Source of the DNA: Euglena gracilis
Taxonomy: Eukaryota; Euglenida; Euglenophyceae; Euglenales
NCBI GenBank assembly: GCA_039621445.1
Contig: CP154957.1
Location: 30,471,778 to 30,535,777, forward strand
Direction: 5' to 3'
Length of the DNA: 64,000 bases
Shown: positions 17,567-24,448 of the stretch, piece by piece
Layout of the letters: every line of letters begins with the position of its first letter
Position numbering within the stretch: position 1 is the first letter of the stretch
Program-made: the position numbers and the translations under genes
Notes under the pieces: model-generated
The model's database searches: none
The model's input: only the letters and a program-made list of their open reading frames with translations
Told to the model about the DNA's origin: nothing

Positions 17567-19892
17567 GGAGGAAGGTGAGAACGTGGAGGATATCCTCTAC
17601 GCTGCTCTGCATGCTCCGGCACAGCCTAGGCCAGACGAAGCACCCGCAGGGGATATACCTGTGGGTGATATGCCTTTCTCAACGGCTGAGCCTCCAGCCG
17701 AGATGACTGGTATGGTCGTCGAGGATATCCTCGAAGAACCTACCAGCCCCGCAGCACGCACCTCATTAGGAGGCCGTGTGCTCGGCGCCGTGGTCACTGG
17801 CATTACTGCCGTGGCTGCTGCACTAACGCCACGAGGTGGAGGTGTAGCATCAAGCTCCGCCGCTGAGGTCGTGGAGACACCAGATGTCGGTGTCCCCACA
17901 CCCCCATCTCCGGCAACAGTGCAACCACCTTCAGGGGATGAACCCCAGCCGACAGAGCCATCTGTCGCACCGGCTACAGCGGAGGATCAACCTCCTGTAG
18001 CACCTGCGCCAGCGGTTGTGGAGGATCAACCTCCTAGACCGGATGTCGAAATGGAAGTGGAGGAGATACCCCCACGACCACCGACACCGCGCAGGGTCCC
18101 TGCCGCCCCGAGGACAATGGCAGAGTTTCTGGGAGCGCCAGCGCCTGTGGAAGCACCGATTCCGGTGACGACCACAGTGCCACGCCTCGTCGGACAGGAT
18201 GAACCTGTTCGGCGACGGCCTGCTGAACAACCCCAGGAACGAATGCCAACCCCTCGGAGCGTCATGCGCGACCCAGCGGTCAGTATGCCCGCTTCGCCCA
18301 GACGGCAAACGTCTACTCCGGCACCATCGGCTCCTGATACCAGGAGTAAGCCGCAGGCGTCGTCTCCTGATTCCGGGAGTGCGAAGCCGAAAGGAGGCAA
18401 ATCGGGTGCTGCACCCTGTAAGCCCCCTTCCAAAGGCGGTGATGGGAAACCACCACCGAAAGGTGGCGCTGGAGGTCAGACTGGCGGACAGCCGAAAGGC
18501 CCTACGACAATGCACGACTATTCGGCCGTTGCATCGTCCGGGTACGGCCAGAGCAAACCGAAAGGTAAGGCTCGTGGTCGACAGGCCCAGTCTTCCGCCG
18601 GATCGACGGATGAGGAGCAGGATGAACCTGCTTCACCTCCTGTGTCTGCGGATGCCCAGCTCTGGACCCAGGATATCCTGACCAGACTAGGCACCGTGGA
18701 AGAGAGGACGAAGAAACTGGCTGCTATTAGGCACCAGAAAGGGTCACTGAATCGATGGATTCAGCCCCTCTTCGTCCGCGGAGAACCTTTCCACTATGTC
18801 CCGGAACATACCTGGACATTCTGGAACAGGCGCTCACCCAGAGTACTGGCACAGTACTTTGGCGAGGACTGCGTGTTGGATTTCCAGCACGGCACGTCCT
18901 TTGCCTGGACGTGCACCGTGTGCCACCATGTGCGGCACAACCAACCGCTTGTGCATGTGTGCAAGCGGCAGGTGCAATCCTCGTGGTTCCATCACAGGGC
19001 ATATGTGCCGAACTGTGTGGCGCTCGTATGTGGCGAGTGCCTGAATGCCTGGAAGCACAGCTTGAACTACTCCTACAGTGAGAATGCTCACGACAGGGAT
19101 ATCCCTGCCTTGTGCATCAACTGTATAGGAGGCAAGTTCGTGCAGACTGCTGATGGAGCAGTCACCACCATTGTCCCCCAGCACTGGGAGACACTGGAGA
19201 AGTGGAAGAAGGAGTACAAGCAGGTGGAAGGCCGCCTGAAGCACTCCGACTTCCGAAAGGTAGAAAGCTACCGCCACACGGGAATGGCCCGTGAGTTCCA
19301 GATCGACGCTGGGGCAATGCGCCTCGCCGTCGAGGAACACGCCAAGGTAAGAATGCCTTACCTCTGGACTGATGGCGACTGGGAGACACAGGTTTACCCC
19401 CTGTTCTCCAAGCGTCAGCATGGCGGATACGCCTTGCCACTGTGGCCTCCTGAAGAACACGATTTGGTGGACTTCAGAGGTTGGTTGGCGGCTGTATTAC
19501 GGCCCCATACCGCAAGAGCTCGGACAGCGAGGTGGATGTATGACATCAACTTCAAGCAGACCCCGGGGATGCCCCCGCAGGTGCCTGCGAATCACCCCCG
19601 GATGAATTACATCATCTGGCCGGTGATGCTGCCCAGAATTTTCTGGGAGCAACTCCAACGGTATCTTCAGCATCATGCTGAACGTACCAGGGAGAAGCTG
19701 CCGGATAATTGGATCAAGGACTGGGAGACCCCTTCCTTTGATGTCAACGATCCGGAGCTCAACACCATTCGGAGTGAATCAGCTCCGCCGCGTTCCCCAC
19801 GCCAACTGGAGTTGGTTGAGGACCCATTAGGGGACCCCCAACACGACTACTGGCGTGAGGTCCGCGAACGTCCAGCCAATAAAGGCAGGTGA
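17250..19892 (+). CDS. Extra ORF 3, Pro-rich protein with a Cys/His-rich C-terminal domain
   Basis: Frame 3; meaningful from about 17380. The first 450 residues are Pro/Ala/Glu-rich with the recurring tetrapeptide (E/Q)D(E/Q)P, a short hydrophobic run (VLGAVVTGITAVAAAL), and Lys/Gly-rich tracts. The last 380 residues look folded: a Cys/His cluster at about 18905-19135 (WTCTVCHHVRHN, LVCGECLNAW, LCINCIGG) with enough ligands for two zinc ions, then Trp-rich sequence to the TGA at 19892. Unrecognised. Position suggests a subgenomic or polyprotein product of the retrotransposon. Confidence 0.7.
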   Translation: MPRDADGTLTILVRPRICAPSSPQRMNLWREGDGRRQSLSTTAIPRREERDRSPSVTILEAAPPSPTGTAVSFVSAPRAAGERSVSPAPATAPVCPPVGGDQELPEEEGENVEDILYAALHAPAQPRPDEAPAGDIPVGDMPFSTAEPPAEMTGMVVEDILEEPTSPAARTSLGGRVLGAVVTGITAVAAALTPRGGGVASSSAAEVVETPDVGVPTPPSPATVQPPSGDEPQPTEPSVAPATAEDQPPVAPAPAVVEDQPPRPDVEMEVEEIPPRPPTPRRVPAAPRTMAEFLGAPAPVEAPIPVTTTVPRLVGQDEPVRRRPAEQPQERMPTPRSVMRDPAVSMPASPRRQTSTPAPSAPDTRSKPQASSPDSGSAKPKGGKSGAAPCKPPSKGGDGKPPPKGGAGGQTGGQPKGPTTMHDYSAVASSGYGQSKPKGKARGRQAQSSAGSTDEEQDEPASPPVSADAQLWTQDILTRLGTVEERTKKLAAIRHQKGSLNRWIQPLFVRGEPFHYVPEHTWTFWNRRSPRVLAQYFGEDCVLDFQHGTSFAWTCTVCHHVRHNQPLVHVCKRQVQSSWFHHRAYVPNCVALVCGECLNAWKHSLNYSYSENAHDRDIPALCINCIGGKFVQTADGAVTTIVPQHWETLEKWKKEYKQVEGRLKHSDFRKVESYRHTGMAREFQIDAGAMRLAVEEHAKVRMPYLWTDGDWETQVYPLFSKRQHGGYALPLWPPEEHDLVDFRGWLAAVLRPHTARARTARWMYDINFKQTPGMPPQVPANHPRMNYIIWPVMLPRIFWEQLQRYLQHHAERTREKLPDNWIKDWETPSFDVNDPELNTIRSESAPPRSPRQLELVEDPLGDPQHDYWREVRERPANKGR

Positions 19893-20707
19893 GGTGTCTG
19901 TCAGCGCCAATGCGGCGTCTTTCAGCACCCTCGTCAGGTATTCGCCTGACACCCTGTTTGGGTATTCGCCCGAACAGCCCCTTCGAAGACCCTTTGCGGT
20001 ATTCGCCGCTAGTAAGTTCCCACCGGGATGCTGCCATGTGCAGGATTCCGTGCGCATGCATGCACACCCCTCTCCCCTCTCCCCTCTCGCGGGCGTGCGA
20101 CACGCAGCGCACAGGGCCGACGGCCCCTTTTCCTTTCCCTTTCTTTTCTTTTCGGCCGTTTGAGGCCTTAAGGCTGCCAGACAGCACAACTTTTCTGGCC
20201 TAAGCCAACCCCCCACTCCTCTCTACTTTCCCCCCGGGGCAAATGCTGTCGCCGGCAGTTGGTTTTGTAGAGTAGGTTTTCCTTTTGCGTGGTCAGGTTT
20301 GACTGGCCATGCGCCCTGCCCAGGTTTGACTGGTCAGAGGCCCCCTCCTTCCACACCCTCCCCATGGGTTTTCCTGGAATGCCCATGGACCCAACCCCAA
20401 GTGCCTTTGGCACACCCAAACTGGGTGGATGGGTTTGCTTAGCAAGGAAACCTGCCAGCCCCATTTTCCCCAATGGGCTATAATATACTATACCCCATAA
20501 GCCACCGCAAAATAGGTGAAACCATTTTGCGCGTTTTGGTCTTTTTGGGTCCCCTCCTTTCCGCCCCCCCCCCCTTTTGAGTGGACCCCTGTGCGACGGA
20601 AAGGGCCCCTGTGGATGCGCCAGGGTGCACCTCCCACAGACCAGGTCTGTGTCCGAAATCCCTGTGGCCAGAATGCCTGGTCCAAAGGGGAAATCGGGCA
20701 TAGCCCT
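19893..20707 (+). other. Chromovirus 3' untranslated region
   Basis: No supported ORF. It opens with three consecutive hairpins sharing the loop TATTCG (19933-20009), continues through pyrimidine-rich DNA, and ends at the polypurine tract. Hairpins here could act in RNA stability, export or packaging, which is inference. Confidence 0.5.
19933..20009 (+). repeat. Three consecutive hairpins with the loop TATTCG
   Basis: Arms GTCAGG/CCTGAC (19933-19950), CTGTTTGGG/CCCGAACAG with one G-T pair (19954-19977), and GCGG/CCGC (19996-20009) each enclose TATTCG. The arms are unrelated in sequence but self-complementary. They begin about 40 bp after the stop of extra ORF 3. Confidence 0.75.
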
Positions 20708-20717
20708 GGGAGGGGGA
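20708..20717 (+). promoter_or_regulatory. Polypurine tract
   Basis: GGGAGGGGGA immediately precedes the 3' LTR, the normal site for plus-strand priming in LTR retroelements. Confidence 0.8.
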
Positions 20718-21029
20718 TGTGTACCAGGCGTATGCTTCTGTCCCCTTCCGTTGAGGAAGTTAGGATGGAAGCAGATCCTATTAGGATCTCCTAATGGGTG
20801 CCCCTTCTCTCTCCACAGGTGGTATTCTTATTCTTCTTATACCTTTTCCTTCCTTTTCCTTGGACCGGACTTGGATTTCCAGTCCGTCCTCCCTGCATTG
20901 CTCCGTGCTTTGCTTCTTGGGAAGTGGGAAAAGGGTTTTTACTGTTACTCTGATTTTCAGTTCCCAAGTAGGTGCGCCAAGGCGAAAGCGAAGGCTTTTG
21001 GGAAAGGGGAATTGGGAATCAGACGTACA
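20718..21029 (+). repeat. 3' LTR
   Basis: Copy of 4462-4773, with no difference found. It is followed directly by the resumed RT frame of the interrupted DIRS-like element (CTTTTACTGGCAGG). Confidence 0.9.
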
Positions 21030-22219
21030 CTTTTACTGGCAGGTTTCAGAATAAACCTCCCCAAATCATGTCTGGAACCAACACAAGAAATAAAGCATTT
21101 GGGCCAGTGGATCAATTTGAAAAAATGCCAGCTGGAAATTCCACAGGAAAATTTAAAATCCCTAAGAAAGGAATTAGGAAAGGTGCTGAAAGCACAAAAG
21201 ATGAGCTGCAGAAAACTCAGCTCTATTGTAGGGCAAGTCAGAAGCTATTTAGTTTCAATGCCTTTTCTCAGAATTCTGACAGATCAACTTTGCAAAATGG
21301 TGGATTTGCACACAAAGTGGGGTTGGGACCACACCCTGACCATTCCCCAGGGGGTCAAAGATCAAATTGTGGAGTTAAAAACGTTTTTGCAGCCAGGTGT
21401 GGGCAGAGCCTTTCAATCCCAGGCCTCTCAGGAACTGTTCTCAGACAGCAGCACCTGGCAATGGGGGGGGGGGGGCTGGACAAAAAGTCTGGTCAAAAGG
21501 TCCAGGATTTCTGGAGGGACCTGCATGTCCTTCACATCAATCAAAAAGAATTGATGTCTGCGGTGGAAACTGTAAAGGCTTTGGCAAAACCAAAACAAAC
21601 CATTGTTCTTCATGTGGCCAGCCAGGTGGCAGTCAGTTATTTGACAAAATGGGGAGGCAAAAAGCCATATTTAAATTCCATCCTAAAACCCCTTCTGTAC
21701 CATTGCCAAGAAAGGCAAATCAACTTGCAGGTGGTTTGGGTTCCCACAAAAGAACAATTGGCAGACTCCCTGACCAGGGAGCAAAAAGATCCAGGGGATT
21801 ATACCCTGAATCTGACCATTTTTCACGAGATTCTGAAGTTTTTCAAAAACCACATCACCCCAGAGGTGGACATGTTTTGCACACCCAGCAACAAAAAATT
21901 CCCCAAGTTCATTTGTCGATACCCCTACCAAGGGGCTTTGTTGGTGGATGCTCTGAAGGCAGATTTAAGGGGTCTCCCCCCAGTTTATGCCAACCCTCCC
22001 TGGAGCATCATTCCCCAATGGATTCAGAGATTAATGTTAAACCCAGACCTAATTTGTCTGTTGATTGTACCCCACTGGGCTTCGACATCATGGTGGCGCC
22101 AATTAATTTCAATCAGGCAGCCAGACAGCAAGGTTTTGCTAGTACCCCCCCAGTGGGGTCTGTTCACCAACTGCTGGGGGGAGGAGATGCCCCCCCAAGG
22201 TGGAATTTGGCCTGCTTGA
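21030..22219 (+). pseudogene. DIRS-like RT thumb, RNase H and NPPW domain (frameshifted)
   Basis: The frame resumes the interrupted RT: LLLAGFRINLPKS, HLGQWINL, KLSSIVGQVRSYL, and DSSTWQWGGGGW at the start of RNase H. At a G13 run (21463-21475) the reading passes to another frame: HINQKELMSAVETV (RNase H Glu), VWVPTKEQLADSLTR (RNase H end). A C-terminal domain follows with DMFCTPSNKKFPKF, YANPPWSIIPQW and LLIVPHW. A domain of this layout with an NPPW-like box follows RNase H in many DIRS-type elements and has been likened to adenine methyltransferases. The homopolymer shift probably inactivates this copy. Confidence 0.8.
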
Positions 22220-23795
22220 TTGTGTCAGGCAAATATTACAATCCCAGGAAGTTTCGATGTCCAGTATCGACACTTACATAAAAAATCTGGGAAATGTCAA
22301 AAGATATGACTCAGCCTTCAGGGCATTAGTGGGTCAATTATTGCACAAAGGGGTGCCTCTGCAGCAGTGCACAGTCCCCAAGATGGCTGAAGCCATCCTT
22401 GATCTTGCTGTTCATTGCATCAATACTGCACGAAATGCATATGCAGCAGCCTTACTACTCCCAGGGTTTGGGTCTTTGAGATTTTCACCCCTTCTGACTC
22501 CATTGAAAAGGAAGTGGAATGCCCACTTTTGGGACCCCACTGATTTCCTAGAAAACATCATGAGGAATTCCACACCCCTCTCAGACCTATCTGTGAAAGA
22601 GCTCAGAAACAGACTCATCATCTGTTGGAGGCTTTTGGCCCTCCACAGGGGGGTTGATTTAGCAAGGACACAGCGAAAAATCAGTTTCGTGGGAGAAAAA
22701 AATTTCATTTTATTGCAACGGAAAGGGTGGCAATTCCCAAAATGGGAAGAGATTTTGAATTTGCCACACACCCCCCTCCTAAGCCCATGGCATTTATTGA
22801 AAGAGTATGTGGAAAGGACAGCCCACATGGTTGGGCACAAAAATAATTTGTTGTGGTCTTTGGATGGTAAAAGACCTTTGACATCAGAAAGGGTGAATTC
22901 CCTAACCAAAGAAATTCTGCAGGAGGGGGGGGTGGACACCACCCACTGGAAACCCCACAGCACCAGAGGGGCTGGGGTCTTATGGTGGAAAAATGCTGGT
23001 TTGCAAGTGGAAGAAGTCCAGCAGCTGGGTCAGTGGAAAAATTTTGGTGCCTTCCAAGCTCATTATTTGAGGCTGGGAGTCGTGTCAAAAATTCAAAATA
23101 TTATGGCCCAAAGGGGGGTGCACAGTACCTCACCATCTCGCAGTGCGGAGCCCGAATGGTCTCGGACTCCCACGACACAGGAAGGGGGAGGAAGGGACCA
23201 AGAGGGCGAAGCACAAGAAGATGGTGAGCCCAACCCTCCCACCCAAAAAATCAGCAGAAAAACATCCCAACCAGAAAAGGGACCCCCAACCAAGCAGCCC
23301 CAACCACCCACCCAGAAACACAGAAAGAGACCACCATCCCCATCAGGGGGGGGGGGCCACCAAGCGACCATGGGAGAGGGGGGGGGGCGGGGCCACGGCG
23401 GTTCAGCTTCGCCAAGGTGTCGGAGGAGGCCTCATCATCGCCAACTCCGGCAACAAAGGCGCAGTAAGAAGCACCCCCCGCGCACGCACAAACACACCAG
23501 AACAGAACAGCCGGCAAGGAAAGCAGGACCTCACCATCTTCTTGTGCTTCGCCCTCTTGGTCCCTTCCTCCCCCTTCCTGTGTCGTGGGAGTCCGAGTCC
23601 CGTACTCCCTCGAGGGAAACCGACAAGGGAGCACAAAGACCTTGTGAGCCCGACCCCCCCGCTCGTAAAAGAAAATTCGTCTTCAAAAAAAAGCCCTCGG
23701 TCAGCAGAAAATGGGGGCCAGGGGGCAGGGGGCACATCATCAGCCAACTCCATCGAGCCGGCACTAAGCAGGGGGCCTTGACCCAACGCAGTTAA
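22200..23795 (+). CDS. DIRS-like tyrosine recombinase
   Basis: The recombinase occupies roughly the first 300 residues. Core-binding part: SIDTYIKNLGNVKRYDSAF. Catalytic residues: Arg in LALHRGVDLA (22646-22648), the H-x-x-R box PHSTRGAG (22956-22967), Trp in LGQWKNFGAFQ, and the nucleophile Tyr in AHYLRL (23064-23066). DIRS elements use this enzyme to insert a circular DNA intermediate. The last 230 codons run through the inverted repeats of the right end (Pro/Arg/Gln-rich) and may not be functional protein. Confidence 0.88.
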   Translation: MEFGLLDCVRQILQSQEVSMSSIDTYIKNLGNVKRYDSAFRALVGQLLHKGVPLQQCTVPKMAEAILDLAVHCINTARNAYAAALLLPGFGSLRFSPLLTPLKRKWNAHFWDPTDFLENIMRNSTPLSDLSVKELRNRLIICWRLLALHRGVDLARTQRKISFVGEKNFILLQRKGWQFPKWEEILNLPHTPLLSPWHLLKEYVERTAHMVGHKNNLLWSLDGKRPLTSERVNSLTKEILQEGGVDTTHWKPHSTRGAGVLWWKNAGLQVEEVQQLGQWKNFGAFQAHYLRLGVVSKIQNIMAQRGVHSTSPSRSAEPEWSRTPTTQEGGGRDQEGEAQEDGEPNPPTQKISRKTSQPEKGPPTKQPQPPTQKHRKRPPSPSGGGGHQATMGEGGGRGHGGSASPRCRRRPHHRQLRQQRRSKKHPPRTHKHTRTEQPARKAGPHHLLVLRPLGPFLPLPVSWESESRTPSRETDKGAQRPCEPDPPARKRKFVFKKKPSVSRKWGPGGRGHIISQLHRAGTKQGALTQRS

Positions 23796-23912
23796 TTGAC
23801 CCAACGCAGTTAACAATCCACGCCGCCGGCGAGGCGAGCAAGGCATGGCCTCACAAGGTCTTTGTGCTTCGCCCTCGGTGTCCCTTCCCCCCTTGTCGGT
23901 TTTCCTCGGGAG
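23120..23912. repeat. Right-end inverted-repeat complex of the DIRS-like element
   Basis: Three inverted pairs are visible. 23159-23226 is the exact reverse complement of 23531-23598 (68 bp). 23440-23545 pairs with the left terminal repeat 2438-2535. 23608-23650 pairs with 23850-23912 (shared CTCACAAGGTCTTTGTGCT). Internal complementary regions of this kind are thought to guide circularisation of DIRS cDNA. Several G-runs (23347-23395) lie between the arms. Confidence 0.75.
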
Positions 23913-24369
23913 AGGACGAGAGTCAGGGTCAATCAACCAAATGAACCAACGAGGCCCCCTGCGCCCTTGCAAGCAAAAACCCCCCCAGCCTGAACTGCAC
24001 CTCTTCTGCCAGCGTGTCTGGAAAAAAAAAGGTTACAACCAAAAAACTTCTTCATTTCAAATAAACTTTGTTGTTTGGGGTGTTTTTTGGGGGAAAATGA
24101 AGCACTAGGTGCAATCATGTGCAGACCTGACTCTGGGGTATTTTGGGTTTCTTCGAACAATGTCCGATGACAAACATTGTGGCAAATGAGCATAAAAAAA
24201 CAAGCCTTTTTCTCATCCAGTGGGACAGCTGGCGACACGTTGTAGACATAAAAGAAAAGCAGAACAAGCAGCCTGTGAATGAGCAATCGACGGGCAACAC
24301 TGTGGAAACGAGTTGCATGGAGACGAAGATGAAAGAACTGTGGAACCGACAGCTAGAACGGTCGCTGCG
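23913..24369. other. Intergenic, no gene seen
   Basis: Between the DIRS-like right end and the kinase stop codon. It is the 3' flank of the kinase gene, and any polyadenylation signal for that minus-strand gene would be here; none is asserted. Confidence 0.4.
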
Positions 24370-24448
24370 TCAAGGATCGAAATCCTTCTCCATGGCATCC
24401 AGCCGCTCAATGATTTCGATGATGGTTGGCCGGTCATCTGCGTTCTGC
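24370..24448 (-). CDS. Kinase terminal exon 14
   Basis: After acceptor CTTTTTAG the exon reads QNADDRPTIIEIIERLDAME and ends KDFDP-stop. The DDRP arginine is the conserved C-lobe residue of subdomain XI. It is separated from exon 13 by a 3.6-kb intron holding several repeats. Confidence 0.88.

Larger units (their letters stand above)
4462..21029 (+). mobile_element. Ty3/gypsy chromovirus LTR retrotransposon, 16.6 kb, with three extra ORFs
   Basis: Bounded by two copies of a 312-bp repeat that look identical (4462-4773 and 20718-21029), starting TGTG and ending TACA. Initiator-Met-tRNA primer sites follow the first copy and a polypurine tract precedes the second. Order inside: leader, Gag (two CCHC knuckles), protease (DTG), RT (YIDD), RNase H, integrase (HHCC; D,D-35-E), chromodomain, three unrecognised ORFs (14368-19892), 3' untranslated region. 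Chromodomain-bearing Ty3/gypsy elements are known as chromoviruses and are usually 5-8 kb, so this one is roughly twice that. It sits inside the RT gene of a DIRS-like element. No direct target-site duplication was found; the flanks AAAAG and CTTTT are instead reverse complements. Confidence 0.9.
2395..23912 (+). mobile_element. DIRS-like tyrosine-recombinase retrotransposon, split by a 16.6-kb insertion
   Basis: Removing 4462-21029 leaves an element of about 5 kb: left inverted terminal repeat (2395-2540), repeat-rich ORF leading into reverse transcriptase (2769-4461), remaining RT/RNase H plus NPPW domain (21030-22219), tyrosine recombinase (22200 to about 23100) and a right end with several inverted repeats (23120-23912). 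DIRS elements are known to carry inverted termini plus internal complementary sequence and to integrate with a tyrosine recombinase rather than an integrase. The order seen here matches. At least one frameshift, at a G13 run (21463-21475), suggests this copy is inactive. Exact ends are uncertain. Confidence 0.8.

Noticed and set aside
20577-21030. Open frame running from the chromovirus 3' region through the LTR into DIRS RT
   Set aside because: It is a chance fusion of LTR sequence with the resumed DIRS frame; only the part after 21030 is meaningful.
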